From: Nitrincola lacisaponensis
Lineage (GTDB): Bacteria; Pseudomonadota; Gammaproteobacteria; Pseudomonadales; Balneatricaceae
Direction: 5' to 3'
Assembly (NCBI RefSeq): GCF_000691225.1
Contig: NZ_JMSZ01000016.1
Coordinates: forward strand, 372,001 to 436,000
Length of the DNA stretch: 64,000 nt
The notes under the pieces were generated by a model. It did no database searches. It worked only from the letters and a program-made list of their open reading frames with translations, and was not told where the DNA came from. This document shows positions 54,318-63,956 of this stretch, piece after piece. The position numbers and the translations under genes are program-made. Numbering within the stretch: position 1 is the stretch's first letter; each line of letters begins with the position of its first letter.

Positions 54318-55088
54318 TCAGAAAGACTCGTCGCTGCGGCGTGTCAGGACTTCCACGCCGTCAGCTGTGACCAGCAGGGTGTGCTCCCACTGTGCGGACA
54401 GGCGGCGATCGGCAGTTTCGACAGTCCAGCCGTCCCGTTTGGATAGTTTGACCTGACGTTTGCCGGCATTGATCATGGGTTCGATGGTGAAGGTCATCCC
54501 TTCATGTAGAAGTTCGCCGGTGCCGGCCTTGCCGTAATGCAGTACCTGAGGGTCTTCATGAAATTCACTGCCGATGCCGTGGCCGCAGTACTCACGTACT
54601 ACGCTATAGTGGTTGCTTTCTGCATGGCGCTGGATAACTTCGCCGATGTCGCCTAAACGTGCGCCGGGTTTGACCAGTGCTATCGCCTTGTAAAGACATT
54701 CCTGGGTGATTTCGCAAAGACGCTGGGCATGCTCGGCAACCTTGCCGACATAAAACATCTTGCTGGTATCACCATAATAGCCATCCTTGATGACGGTGAT
54801 ATCGATGTTGATGATATCACCATCTTTGAGCGGTTTGTCATTGGGTATTCCATGACAGACCACCTGGTTAACTGAGGTGCAGATAGATTTCGGAAAGCCG
54901 TGATAATTCAGTGGGGCCGGAATGGCTTGTTGCACTTGGGTGATATAGTCGTGACATATCTGGTTGAGTGCATTGGTCGTAACCCCGGGTTTGACATGGG
55001 GTTCGATCATTTCCAGTACGTCTGCAGCCAGTTTGCCTGCAATGCGCATCTTTTCAATTTCATCCGGTGTTTTCAGGCTGATACTCAT
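54318..55088 (-). CDS. map: Methionine aminopeptidase, type I
   Basis: A 256-residue enzyme that removes initiator methionine from nascent proteins. Metal ligands lie in DGDIINIDITVIKDGYYGDTSKMF (two Asp, seen in two pieces), GHGIGSEFHEDP (His), GMTFTIEPM (Glu) and the final WEHTLLVT (Glu). It is divergent from rpsB, the standard map/rpsB arrangement, and glnD follows after two bases. Confidence 0.97.
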   Translation of the reverse strand: MSISLKTPDEIEKMRIAGKLAADVLEMIEPHVKPGVTTNALNQICHDYITQVQQAIPAPLNYHGFPKSICTSVNQVVCHGIPNDKPLKDGDIINIDITVIKDGYYGDTSKMFYVGKVAEHAQRLCEITQECLYKAIALVKPGARLGDIGEVIQRHAESNHYSVVREYCGHGIGSEFHEDPQVLHYGKAGTGELLHEGMTFTIEPMINAGKRQVKLSKRDGWTVETADRRLSAQWEHTLLVTADGVEVLTRRSDESF

Positions 55089-55199
55089 GGCTCTGTTTAT
55101 TTCCTGCTTGATCGAAGGTCATTATTTCGTCAGTCGTGAGCTCTATTGTAGCGAATAACTGAGTGGAGTGATAAGGGTTAGGCAGTTCACAAAATCAAC

Positions 55200-55228
55200 T
55201 TTAAATATGGGTTGGGTTGTGGTATAAA
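55200..55228 (+). promoter_or_regulatory. Promoter of rpsB
   Basis: TATAAA at 55223-55228 with TTTAAA at 55200-55205 and a 17-base spacer. It gives an untranslated leader of about 125 bases before the rpsB start codon. Confidence 0.55.
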
Positions 55229-55235
55229 ATGCGCT

Positions 55236-55360
55236 CCAAAAAATCCGTGCTTTGCACACTTAACACACACACTTACCGGCACAGGCTTTCTGGGTGCTGC
55301 CTCTGGCAGTGGGAAGATGGGGTAGGTGGAGGTTAAACCCAATTATAGGAAATCTTTGAA
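55236..55360 (+). promoter_or_regulatory. Long structured leader of rpsB, probable S2 autoregulatory region
   Basis: The leader holds a short hairpin CTGCC-TCT-GGCAG (about 55296-55308) and a downstream G-rich stretch ending GGAGGTTAAACCC that can pair back to GGGT. In E. coli the rpsB leader is the site where S2 represses rpsB-tsf. I infer the same here from position and structure. Confidence 0.45.
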
Positions 55361-56095
55361 ATGGCAAAAGTTTCAATGCGTGACCTGCTGAAAGCAGGCG
55401 TACACTTCGGTCACCAGACACGTTACTGGAACCCGAAAATGAACAAGTTCATCTTCGGTGCACGTAACAAGATTCATATCATCAACCTGGAGCACACCCT
55501 GCCAGCGCTGAATAATGCACTGGATGTGGTACACAATATGGCTTCCAACAAGAACAAGATTATGTTCGTTGGAACCAAGCGTGCTGCGGGCAAAGTCATC
55601 CGTGAAGAAGCTATGCGTGCTGGCATGCCTTACGTCAACCATCGCTGGTTGGGTGGCATGCTGACCAACTATAAAACCATCCGTCAGTCTATTCGCCGTC
55701 TGCGCGATCTGGAAGCCATGTCTCAGGATGGTACCTTCGACAAGCTGACCAAGAAAGAGGCGCTGATGCGTGCTCGTGAAATGGAAAAGCTGGAGCGTTC
55801 CATCGGTGGTATTAAAGAGATGGGCGGTCTGCCTGATGCGCTGTTCGTGATCGATGTTGATCATGAGCGTATCGCGATCAACGAAGCAAACAAGCTGGGT
55901 ATCCCTGTTATCGGTGTTGTTGATACCAACAGCAATCCGGATGGCGTGGATTACGTTATTCCAGGTAACGACGATGCATTGCGTGCGATTCAGATCTATG
56001 CGCGTGCAATTGCAGACGCTTGCATTGAAGGTCAGGGTAAAACTGTAGCTGACAAGAGCGAGTTTGTTGAAGTCGAAGAGACTGCAGCTGAGTAA
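55361..56095 (+). CDS. rpsB: 30S ribosomal protein S2
   Basis: A 244-residue protein of standard length. [57 protein letters not shown] and [18 protein letters not shown] identify S2 unambiguously. AGGAAAT precedes the ATG. tsf follows, after an attenuator hairpin. Confidence 0.99.
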   Translation: MAKVSMRDLLKAGVHFGHQTRYWNPKMNKFIFGARNKIHIINLEHTLPALNNALDVVHNMASNKNKIMFVGTKRAAGKVIREEAMRAGMPYVNHRWLGGMLTNYKTIRQSIRRLRDLEAMSQDGTFDKLTKKEALMRAREMEKLERSIGGIKEMGGLPDALFVIDVDHERIAINEANKLGIPVIGVVDTNSNPDGVDYVIPGNDDALRAIQIYARAIADACIEGQGKTVADKSEFVEVEETAAE

Positions 56096-56137
56096 TCAGT
56101 TTGTAAGCCTGATATGACAGGCTAGGCAATTGTCAGA

Positions 56138-56161
56138 GGGGGAGCGGTGCTCCCCTTTTTT
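56138..56161 (+). terminator. Terminator/attenuator between rpsB and tsf
   Basis: GGGGAGC-GGT-GCTCCCC followed by six T. It lies in the rpsB-tsf gap, where enterics also have an attenuator that lowers tsf expression relative to S2. Confidence 0.88.
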
Positions 56162-56202
56162 CGATCAGAGTTAATGATTAATTGAGTGTTGAGGATACTA
56201 AG

Positions 56203-57063
56203 ATGGCGAATATCTCTGCTGCGATGGTTAAAGAACTGCGTGAGCGTACCGGTCTGGGCATGATGGAGTGCAAAAAAGCACTGGTAGAAGCTGAGGGCGA
56301 CATCGAAAAAGCGATTGATGATCTGCGCAAGTCATCCGGTATGAAGGCTGCTAAAAAAGCAGGTCGTACGGCTGCTGATGGTGTGGTCGCGCTGCGTGTT
56401 GCTGATGACAACAGCTATGCGGTTATTGTTGAAGTCAACTCTGAAACAGATTTCGTTGCCCGTGATGACAACTTCCTGGGCTTTGTTGATAAAGTGCTGG
56501 CTAAAGCGTTTGCTGACAAGCAGACAGATGTTGCTGCGCTGATGGCGGGTGAGCTGGAAACTGCTCGCGAAGCGCTGGTGCAGAAGATCGGTGAGAACAT
56601 TTCTGTTCGCCGTGTATTCCTGGTTGAGGGTGCAATGGTTGATGGCTATGTCCACAGTACGAATCGTCTGGCTGCCGTTGTTGCGCTGACGGCAGGTACT
56701 GCTGATGTGGCGCGCGATGTGGCAATGCATGTGACCGCGGTTAACCCGCGTGTTGCCAAGCCTGAAGATATGCCACAGGAAGAGCTGGCGCGTGAGAAGG
56801 ATATCATCATGGCTCAGCCTGACATGGAAGGTAAGCCACAGGAAATCAAAGAAAAAATGGCGATGGGTCGCATCAAGAAGTTCCTTGCTGAGAACAGCCT
56901 GGTTGAGCAGGCGTTCGTCAAAAATCCTGAGCAGACGGTTGGTCAGCTGGTTAAGGCGGCAGGTGCTGACGTTGTCTCCTTTATCCGTGTGGGTGTGGGT
57001 GAAGGTATCGAAGTTGAGAAGAAAGACTTCGCAGCTGAAGTGGCTGAGCAGCTGAAAGGCTGA
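56203..57063 (+). CDS. tsf: Translation elongation factor Ts
   Basis: A 286-residue nucleotide exchange factor for EF-Tu. Started at ATG 56203 (GAGGATACTAAG upstream), it begins [20 protein letters not shown]. Landmarks are the [10 protein letters not shown] segment that contacts EF-Tu ([17 protein letters not shown]), [16 protein letters not shown] and the coiled-coil region with [15 protein letters not shown]. It is the second gene of the rpsB unit. Confidence 0.98.
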   Translation: MANISAAMVKELRERTGLGMMECKKALVEAEGDIEKAIDDLRKSSGMKAAKKAGRTAADGVVALRVADDNSYAVIVEVNSETDFVARDDNFLGFVDKVLAKAFADKQTDVAALMAGELETAREALVQKIGENISVRRVFLVEGAMVDGYVHSTNRLAAVVALTAGTADVARDVAMHVTAVNPRVAKPEDMPQEELAREKDIIMAQPDMEGKPQEIKEKMAMGRIKKFLAENSLVEQAFVKNPEQTVGQLVKAAGADVVSFIRVGVGEGIEVEKKDFAAEVAEQLKG

Positions 57064-57120
57064 TTCATTGGTTGTACTCTGCTGAGCCGACCGCTTCATG
57101 ATTGTCGGTTCAGTCTCTGG

Positions 57121-57150
57121 ACCGGGCAAGCGTTGCGCTGTGCCCGGTTT
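57121..57150 (+). terminator. Terminator-like hairpin after tsf
   Basis: ACCGGGCA-N12-TGCCCGGT followed by TTAGTT, a strong stem with a weak T-tract. A second imperfect stem (GAGCCGAC/GTCGGTTC) precedes it. Confidence 0.6.
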
Positions 57151-57245
57151 AGTTGTGGGTAACACCTTGGCGCTTTAAAAAAACTGCGTAATTGCGCCGT
57201 TTTCGAGTACACTGTGGCAACTTATTAAGTGCGGAGAACCTATCG

Positions 57246-58004
57246 ATGCCGAGCGCTGATAAACAATCCAGATATAAACGAATTCTGCTCAAGCTCAGCG
57301 GTGAAGCGCTTTTGGGGGATGAGAATTTCGGCATCGACCCTAAGGTACTTAACCGTATGGCACTGGAAATCGGCCAATTGGTCGGTATCGGTGTGCAGGT
57401 TGGTATTGTGATTGGTGGTGGTAACCTGTTCCGTGGTGCAGCCCTGAGTGCTGCGGGCCTGGACAGGGTTACAGGTGACCATATGGGTATGCTGGCTACG
57501 GTCATGAATGCCTTGGCGATGCGAGACGCTCTTGAGCGTTGTAATATTGCCACGCGCGTTATGTCTGCGATTCCGATGTCGGGTGTGGTGGATCATTATG
57601 ATCGCCGTAATGCCATGCGCTACCTGCGTCAGAATGATGTCGTTATCTTTGCGGCGGGTACCGGCAATCCATTTTTTACCACGGATTCCGCAGCCTGCTT
57701 GCGCGGCATTGAGATAGAAGCCGATGTGGTGGTGAAAGCAACGAAAGTGGATGGTGTTTACACCGCGGACCCGATGAAGGATCCGACGGCGAAACGTTAC
57801 AAGCACTTGAGTTTTAATGAAGTCTTGGATAAACAGTTGGGCGTCATGGATATGACGGCGATCTGTCTGACACGTGATCATGATATGCCGGTACGTGTGT
57901 TCAATATGAATAAACACGGTGCGCTGGTGAATCTGGTGATGGGTGGAGATGAAGGTACGCTGATTGATGCGGGACCTGCTGCAGGAGAAACCTATGCTGA
58001 GTGA
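57246..58004 (+). CDS. pyrH: UMP kinase
   Basis: A 252-residue amino-acid-kinase-fold enzyme that phosphorylates UMP to UDP. Motifs are [45 protein letters not shown] and [19 protein letters not shown] 57246 (GCGGAGAACC upstream) gives the family length. Its stop codon lies within the start of frr. Confidence 0.97.
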   Translation: MPSADKQSRYKRILLKLSGEALLGDENFGIDPKVLNRMALEIGQLVGIGVQVGIVIGGGNLFRGAALSAAGLDRVTGDHMGMLATVMNALAMRDALERCNIATRVMSAIPMSGVVDHYDRRNAMRYLRQNDVVIFAAGTGNPFFTTDSAACLRGIEIEADVVVKATKVDGVYTADPMKDPTAKRYKHLSFNEVLDKQLGVMDMTAICLTRDHDMPVRVFNMNKHGALVNLVMGGDEGTLIDAGPAAGETYAE

Positions 58005-58551
58005 AATTACAAAAGACGCTGAAGTGCGTATGGCCAAAAGCATTGACGCTTTGGTGGAAAACTTTAAAAAGATTCGTACCGGACGAGCACATCCCAGTAT
58101 TCTGGACAGTGTTCAGGTGTCCTACTATGGATCTATGATGCCGATTTCCCAGGTGGCGAATATCACCGTTGAGGATTCACGTACCCTGACCATTATTCCC
58201 TGGGAAAAGAAAATGGTTCCAGAGGTGGAAAAGGCGATCATGAAATCGGATTTGGGTATCAATCCGAATACATCCGGTGATGTGATTCGTGTGCCCATGC
58301 CTGCATTGACACAGGAAACGCGTAAAGGCTTCATCCGTCAGGCGAAGGCTGAGGCTGAATCGGCCAAGGTTGCGATTCGTAATATCCGCCGTGATGCAAA
58401 CGGTAGTATCAAGGATCTGCTCAAAGAAAAGTCGATCAGTGAAGACGAAGAGCGTCGTGGCGAAGATCAGGTTCAGAAACTCACCGATAAGTTTGTATCG
58501 GAAGTGGACGCATTGCTGGCTCAGAAAGAGTCAGATCTTATGGAAATTTAA
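57994..58551 (+). CDS. frr: Ribosome recycling factor
   Basis: A 185-residue protein, exact family length when started at ATG 57994, which overlaps the pyrH stop by 11 bases and has GGAGAAACC upstream. [35 protein letters not shown] and [20 protein letters not shown] are hallmarks. With EF-G it splits post-termination ribosomes. Confidence 0.97.
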   Translation: MLSEITKDAEVRMAKSIDALVENFKKIRTGRAHPSILDSVQVSYYGSMMPISQVANITVEDSRTLTIIPWEKKMVPEVEKAIMKSDLGINPNTSGDVIRVPMPALTQETRKGFIRQAKAEAESAKVAIRNIRRDANGSIKDLLKEKSISEDEERRGEDQVQKLTDKFVSEVDALLAQKESDLMEI

Positions 58552-58566
58552 TGTATCTGCCGGAGC

Positions 58567-58584
58567 GCGGGGTTGATGCCCCGC
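58567..58584 (+). other. Stable GC hairpin between frr and uppS
   Basis: GCGGGG-TTGATG-CCCCGC in the 43-base gap, without a T-run. It could slow polymerase or protect mRNA ends; a terminator is unlikely because the operon continues. Confidence 0.4.
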
Positions 58585-58594
58585 CACTCGTCTT

Positions 58595-59341
58595 ATGTCC
58601 ACATCTGCAAGTCAAATAACCCCTGTTGCAGTGCCACGGCATGTTGCCATTATTATGGATGGTAATAACCGTTGGGCGAAGCAACGCCATCTGCCTGGCC
58701 TTGCGGGTCACAAGGCGGGAGTCAGCAGCGTACGGCAAACCATTGAGGGTTGTGTTGAGCTGGGAGTTGAGGTGCTGACGCTGTTTGCGTTCAGTAGTGA
58801 AAACTGGAAGCGTCCCGAAAATGAAGTGCGCGGTCTGATGGATCTGTTTATGCTTTCATTGGATCGAGAGGTTAAAAAACTGCATCGTCATGGCATCCGT
58901 CTACGGATTGTCGGGGATCGCAGTCGCTTTTCTGAGCGCTTGCAGGCGCGTATGGCGGAAGCCGAGGCCTTGACCGCAGGCAATCAGCGACTGTTGCTGA
59001 ATATCGCCGCCAACTATGGGGGGCGCTGGGATATTGTTCAGGCTGCCAGGTATATGGCTGAAGCCTGTGTGGAAGGGCGCTTGTCTGTTGATCAGATGGA
59101 TGAAGCCTGCTTTGATCGGTATACCGCCTTGGCGGGTGTACCGGAGCCGGATCTCTGTATTCGTACAGGGGGGGAGCAGCGCATCAGTAATTTCCTGATT
59201 TGGCAGATGGCGTATACAGAACTGTTTTTCTGTGACTGTTACTGGCCGGACTTTGGCAAGGCCGAGTTGCACCAGGCTATTGAAAGTTATGCTTGCCGGC
59301 AGCGACGATTTGGAAAAACATCAGACCAGATAGAGGCGTGA
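58595..59341 (+). CDS. uppS: Undecaprenyl diphosphate synthase
   Basis: A 248-residue cis-prenyltransferase that makes the lipid carrier for peptidoglycan and O-antigen. Motifs are HVAIIMDGNNRWAKQR (catalytic Asp22), GHKAGVSSVR, FAFSSENWKRPENEV and the C-terminal EPDLCIRTGGEQRISNFLIWQ seen in pieces. cdsA starts four bases after the stop. dxr, often next to it, is not here. Confidence 0.97.
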   Translation: MSTSASQITPVAVPRHVAIIMDGNNRWAKQRHLPGLAGHKAGVSSVRQTIEGCVELGVEVLTLFAFSSENWKRPENEVRGLMDLFMLSLDREVKKLHRHGIRLRIVGDRSRFSERLQARMAEAEALTAGNQRLLLNIAANYGGRWDIVQAARYMAEACVEGRLSVDQMDEACFDRYTALAGVPEPDLCIRTGGEQRISNFLIWQMAYTELFFCDCYWPDFGKAELHQAIESYACRQRRFGKTSDQIEA

Positions 59342-59345
59342 ATTA

Positions 59346-60155
59346 GTGCTGAAACAACGCGTGATAACAGCCCTGGTGTTGGGTGTACTGGTTTTGAGTG
59401 CAGTGCTCTGGGCGCCGGTTTGGTTGTTCTCGCTGTTGGTTGCAGTCGCAACCCTCTACGGGGCCTGGGAGTGGTCTAATTTCTGTCGCTTTCGTCGTCA
59501 GGGGCGTATTGCCTATGTGGCTCTGGCAGCTGCGTTGATATTGTTGCTGACCTGGCTGGGTTCACCGGCACTGCTTGCAGGCCTGATGTGGTTGGTGGGC
59601 TTTTTCTGGTTGTTGGCTGTGGTCATGGTGTTGCGTTATCCGGAAGGGTTGCGCTGGACCGGGAGCCTGCCTAAGTTGGTGATTGGCTTGTGGGTGCTGG
59701 TTCCGGCCTGGGCGGCTCTGAGTGAAATCAAAGCGCTACCAAATGGTGAGTGGCTAATTCTGTTACTGTTATTTCTGGTATGGGGGGCGGATACAGGGGC
59801 CTACTTTACCGGACGTAAATATGGCAAGCGTAAACTGATGCCGCGCGTCAGCCCGGGAAAAACCCTGGAGGGATTGCTGGGTGGTCTGCTGACCTGTGTG
59901 GCCATTGGTCTGCTCTATGCTGTGTTACGTGAACTTTCATTCCTGTCTACGGTCTTTTTGATACTGTTGGCGGTATTGACCGCTGTCGCTTCTGTGCTCG
60001 GTGATCTGTTTGAAAGCATGTTCAAGCGTGAGCGTGGTATTAAGGATAGTGGTACTTTGTTGCCGGGTCATGGAGGGGTGTTGGACCGTATCGACAGTCT
60101 GACGGCTGCGGCACCTGTTTTCCTGCTGGGGTTGATGTATTTTCCGCTGTTGTAA
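59346..60155 (+). CDS. cdsA: Phosphatidate cytidylyltransferase
   Basis: A 269-residue membrane enzyme with about eight hydrophobic helices. The signature near the C-terminus, FKRERGIKDSGTLLPGHGGVLDRIDSL (in two parts), is diagnostic. It makes CDP-diacylglycerol for phospholipid synthesis. The start is GTG, four bases after uppS. rseP follows after 30 bases. Confidence 0.96.
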   Translation: MLKQRVITALVLGVLVLSAVLWAPVWLFSLLVAVATLYGAWEWSNFCRFRRQGRIAYVALAAALILLLTWLGSPALLAGLMWLVGFFWLLAVVMVLRYPEGLRWTGSLPKLVIGLWVLVPAWAALSEIKALPNGEWLILLLLFLVWGADTGAYFTGRKYGKRKLMPRVSPGKTLEGLLGGLLTCVAIGLLYAVLRELSFLSTVFLILLAVLTAVASVLGDLFESMFKRERGIKDSGTLLPGHGGVLDRIDSLTAAAPVFLLGLMYFPLL

Positions 60156-60185
60156 CGAATCACCTTGGCTGAGCTGGAGTAATTA

Positions 60186-61538
60186 ATGGGCTTGATCCAG
60201 ACCTTGTTGGCAACGCTGGTCACTCTGGGCATCCTTGTGACTATTCATGAATGGGGGCACTACTGGGTTGCGCGTCGATGTGGCGTGCGTGTATTGCGCT
60301 TTTCTGTCGGATTTGGCAAGCCGCTGTTCTCCTGGCGTGGTAAAGATCAAACAGAATATGTCATTGCGGCCATTCCATTGGGTGGCTATGTCCGTATGCT
60401 GGATGAGCGTGAAGATAATGTACCGCCTGAGTGGCAAGGGCAGGCGTTTAATACCAAGCCTGTGCTGCAGCGAATCGCCATTGTAGCGGCAGGCCCTCTG
60501 GTCAATTTGTTGTTTGCTGTGCTGGCTTACTGGCTGTTGTTTGTTGTCGGCACCAGTGTGGTGATTCCTAAAGTGGGTGAGCTGCGTCCAGGCTCGCCAG
60601 CTGCACTGGCCGGCATGCAGTCAGGTGAAGAAATAAAATCTATCAATGGCTTTCGTGTCGATTCGTGGGATCAGGTGAATCTGCGCCTGGCTGCTCTGAT
60701 TGGTGATACGCGCATCATTGAGATAGAAGCGGCTGAGCCGGGGCGAAGCGAGCGCCGTTATCAGGTCGCGTTAAATGATTGGCGTGTCGATCTGGAGCGT
60801 GAGTCCCCGGTCAGTGCGTTGGGGTTTATTCCCTGGCGTCCGGATGTGGCGCCAGTGCTGGGTCAGCTGCTGGACGATGGTCGTGCTGCGCAAGCAGGCT
60901 TGCAGACGGGTGATCGCATTGTCAGTTTGAATGGTGAGCCGGTTGCCAGTTGGCAGTGGCTGGTAGAGCAGGTTCAGCAACATCCTGAGCGTAGTCTGAG
61001 TCTGGGTATAGAGCGCGGTGATCGAGAGCTGGTACTGGACGTGACGCCAGCAGCCCGTGCCGGTGAAGATGGCAGTGTGTCTGGTTTTATCGGTGCCGGG
61101 GTGCAAACGCCGGAGTGGCCGGATGAAATGTTGCGCGAAATACGTCATGGACCTGTTACGGCACTGGTCATGGGAGTGGAGCGTACTGGTCAGATGATCA
61201 TGTTGACGCTGGATTCGATTCGCAAGATGATCGTTGGCATCATCTCGGTGAAAAACTTGAGTGGACCGATAACCATTGCTAAAGTGGCGGGAGATTCCGC
61301 CGCCTCCGGGCTGGAAACCTTTATCAGTTTTTTGGCGTATCTGAGTATCAGTCTGGGTATACTGAATTTGTTGCCAATACCGATGCTTGATGGTGGTCAT
61401 CTGATGTATTATATGATCGAGCTGATCAGAGGTAAGCCAGTCAGTGAGCAGGTGCAACTCCTGGGTCTGAAAATCGGGATGTTCCTGTTATTCAGTCTTA
61501 TGGCATTGGCTATTTTTAATGATCTGGCACGCCTGTAA
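60186..61538 (+). CDS. rseP: Site-2 intramembrane protease RseP
   Basis: A 450-residue inner-membrane metalloprotease. The zinc site is H21-E22-x2-H25 (TIHEWGHYWVAR) with the distant Asp in LLPIPMLDGGHL. Two PDZ domains lie in the periplasmic part (around GELRPGSPAALAGMQSGE and AAQAGLQTGDRIVSLNGE). It cleaves the anti-sigma-E factor RseA during envelope stress. bamA follows after 44 bases. Confidence 0.96.
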   Translation: MGLIQTLLATLVTLGILVTIHEWGHYWVARRCGVRVLRFSVGFGKPLFSWRGKDQTEYVIAAIPLGGYVRMLDEREDNVPPEWQGQAFNTKPVLQRIAIVAAGPLVNLLFAVLAYWLLFVVGTSVVIPKVGELRPGSPAALAGMQSGEEIKSINGFRVDSWDQVNLRLAALIGDTRIIEIEAAEPGRSERRYQVALNDWRVDLERESPVSALGFIPWRPDVAPVLGQLLDDGRAAQAGLQTGDRIVSLNGEPVASWQWLVEQVQQHPERSLSLGIERGDRELVLDVTPAARAGEDGSVSGFIGAGVQTPEWPDEMLREIRHGPVTALVMGVERTGQMIMLTLDSIRKMIVGIISVKNLSGPITIAKVAGDSAASGLETFISFLAYLSISLGILNLLPIPMLDGGHLMYYMIELIRGKPVSEQVQLLGLKIGMFLLFSLMALAIFNDLARL

Positions 61539-61582
61539 GCAGGTATTCACAAACCGACGGACTAACTGAAAGTATCAACACC

Positions 61583-63943
61583 ATGAAGCGTACGCTAATT
61601 CTGATCCTGATCTCTTTGCTGTGGGTGGCTCAGGTACAGGCCAATCCTTTGCCTTTTGTTGTCAGTGATGTTCGTGTCGAGGGCTTGCAACAAGTCGACC
61701 CCGGAACCGTTTTCCGGAATTTCCCGATTGCTGCCGGTGATCAGGTGGGTGCTGCGGAGCTTTCTTCAGCTACACGTCAGCTGTTTCGTTCAGGCTACTT
61801 TGATGATGTTCAGTTGAATCGTGATGGCGATGTGCTGGTACTGGTACTGCGCGAGCGTCCCGCTGTAGCGATTATTCGTATTGACGGCAACAAGGCGATC
61901 AAGACCGATCAGTTGCGCGAAGGTTTGCGTCAGTCCGGGTTGCAGGAAGGCGACGTATTTCGCCGGGCGACTCTGGATCAGATCGAGCTCGATCTGATGC
62001 GTGTCTATGCATCTCAAGGTCGTTATGGTGCAGATATCAATACCCAGGTCGAAACCCTGCCGGGGAACCGCGTCGCGTTGAATATCAACATTACGGAAGG
62101 CCGTATTGCGACCATTCAGCATATCAATATTGTCGGTAATGAATCCTTTTCAGACTCTGAACTGACCGATCTGTTTTCATTGAAACTGCCGAATTTCTGG
62201 TCTTTTTACACCAAGTCAGATCAGTATTCACGGGAAAAGCTGGCCGGTGATCTGGAGCGTTTGCGCTCTCATTATCTGGACCGTGGGTACATTAACTTCT
62301 CTATCGACTCAACACAGGTCTCGATTTCACCCGACAAGCAGGACGTCTTCATTACTGTAGGTATTACTGAAGGTCAGCAGTATCGTGTCGGTGAAGTAAT
62401 CATGGTTGGTAATCTGGTGGTGCCGGAAGATCAGTTGCTGAGTAAAATGAGTCTGGGTGAGGGTGATGTGTTCTCCCGCCGTGAAATGACGGATTCTCAG
62501 GAGCGTCTGGAGCGTTTGCTGGGTGATCAGGGCTACATGTTTGCCAATGTGAGTCCGATTCCTCAGGTGAATGAGCAAGACGGTACCATCTCATTACGCT
62601 TTTTCATTGAGCCGGGTAAGCTGACGTATGTACGTCGCGTGCTGGTACGTGGTAACAGTCGTTCGGCCGACGAAGTGGTGCGACGTGAAGTTGAGCAGAT
62701 GGAGGCAGCAATTGTCTCTACCAGCGCTATTGAGCGTTCCAAGCAGCGTCTGGAGCGTACTGGTCACTTCCGTACGGTGAATGTTGAAACCCGTCCGGTA
62801 CCGGGTACTGATGATCAGGTTGATATTGAGTTTGCTGTAGAAGAACAACAGTCCGGGCAGTTAACGGCCAGTGTTGGTTTTTCTCAGAGTGAAGGTATTA
62901 TTCTGCAGTTCGGTGTGGCACAGGAAAACTTCCTGGGTACAGGTAAGAGCGTTGACTTCAATATTTCCAACAGCTCGACCCTGCGTGAGTACCGCTTCAA
63001 TTTCCTCGATCCCTATTTCACCGTGGATGGTGTCAGCCGAGGCTACAACTTCTACTACCGCGAAGAAAACTTTGATGAAGATGATCGTGGTGACTACAAC
63101 ACGGATGGTATCGGTGGCGGTATTACCTTCGGTTATCCGATCGATGACTACCAGCGTTTGAGCTTTTCCGGGGATGTTGAATACCTGCGACTGAAACCAA
63201 ACGATATCTTTGTAGATGGCGATTCTTATAAAGCTATTCGTGAGTATATTGATAGAAATGGCGATGATTATCTCAATGTAAAACTGACGGCTGGCTGGAG
63301 TGATAATCGTCTGAACCGTGGCTTCTTCCCGACACGAGGCTATGCGCAAGGGGCTACACTGGAAGTGTCTTTGCCGGGTAGTGATCTTGAATACTACCGG
63401 GCACAGTATAATAACCGCCTCTATTGGCCTATCAATGATGATGAAACCTGGATAGCGGCGCTGCGTGGGCGTGTTGGTTACGCTGATACCTATGGCAGTG
63501 ACAAGGATTATCCGTTCTTCAAAAACTTCTATGCCGGTGGTCTGAATACTGTGCGTGGTTTTGAAGCCAACACTTTGGGGCCCCGTTATAGTAGAGGGGC
63601 AAACAGTTCACGTGCCCGGTCAATGGGTGGTAACGTGTTGGTGGCTGGTAGTGCCGAGTTGATTTTCCCGACACCTTTCCTGCGTGACAACAGCAGCTGG
63701 CGTACTCTGGTATTTATGGATGCCGGTAATGTGTTTTCGACCAAGTGTTTGACAGTGGGTGGGTCTAAGCCTGCTAACTGTGTTGAGGGGGTCGATTTTG
63801 GCGAGCTCCGCTATTCTGCCGGGGTTGGTTTGAGCTGGTTGACACCGATTGGTCCGCTGTCGATTTCACTGGCCAAAGCCCTGAACAGCAAAGATGGTGA
63901 TGAAACCGAGGTGTTCCAGTTCGTACTGGGACAGACATTCTGA
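61583..63943 (+). CDS. bamA: Outer membrane protein assembly factor BamA
   Basis: A 786-residue Omp85 protein. A signal peptide ends VQANPLPF (cleavage after Ala20 or so). Five POTRA domains occupy about 22-420, and a C-terminal 16-strand barrel follows, with GGLNTVRGFEANTLGPR (the VRGF motif of loop 6) and a final aromatic Phe (FVLGQTF). BamA inserts beta-barrel proteins in the outer membrane. Confidence 0.97.
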   Translation: MKRTLILILISLLWVAQVQANPLPFVVSDVRVEGLQQVDPGTVFRNFPIAAGDQVGAAELSSATRQLFRSGYFDDVQLNRDGDVLVLVLRERPAVAIIRIDGNKAIKTDQLREGLRQSGLQEGDVFRRATLDQIELDLMRVYASQGRYGADINTQVETLPGNRVALNINITEGRIATIQHINIVGNESFSDSELTDLFSLKLPNFWSFYTKSDQYSREKLAGDLERLRSHYLDRGYINFSIDSTQVSISPDKQDVFITVGITEGQQYRVGEVIMVGNLVVPEDQLLSKMSLGEGDVFSRREMTDSQERLERLLGDQGYMFANVSPIPQVNEQDGTISLRFFIEPGKLTYVRRVLVRGNSRSADEVVRREVEQMEAAIVSTSAIERSKQRLERTGHFRTVNVETRPVPGTDDQVDIEFAVEEQQSGQLTASVGFSQSEGIILQFGVAQENFLGTGKSVDFNISNSSTLREYRFNFLDPYFTVDGVSRGYNFYYREENFDEDDRGDYNTDGIGGGITFGYPIDDYQRLSFSGDVEYLRLKPNDIFVDGDSYKAIREYIDRNGDDYLNVKLTAGWSDNRLNRGFFPTRGYAQGATLEVSLPGSDLEYYRAQYNNRLYWPINDDETWIAALRGRVGYADTYGSDKDYPFFKNFYAGGLNTVRGFEANTLGPRYSRGANSSRARSMGGNVLVAGSAELIFPTPFLRDNSSWRTLVFMDAGNVFSTKCLTVGGSKPANCVEGVDFGELRYSAGVGLSWLTPIGPLSISLAKALNSKDGDETEVFQFVLGQTF

Positions 63944-63956
63944 TATTGAGGTCATG

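Noticed and set aside
56332-57165. Open frame of 277 codons on the minus strand opposite tsf
   Set aside because: Lies wholly opposite a certain gene, has no ribosome binding site and encodes low-complexity His/Thr/Arg-rich sequence typical of antisense frames.
57240-58043. Open frame of 267 codons opposite pyrH
   Set aside because: Antisense of pyrH; composition and lack of context mark it as a shadow.
60771-61457. Open frame of 228 codons opposite rseP
   Set aside because: Antisense of rseP with His/Gln-rich nonsense composition.
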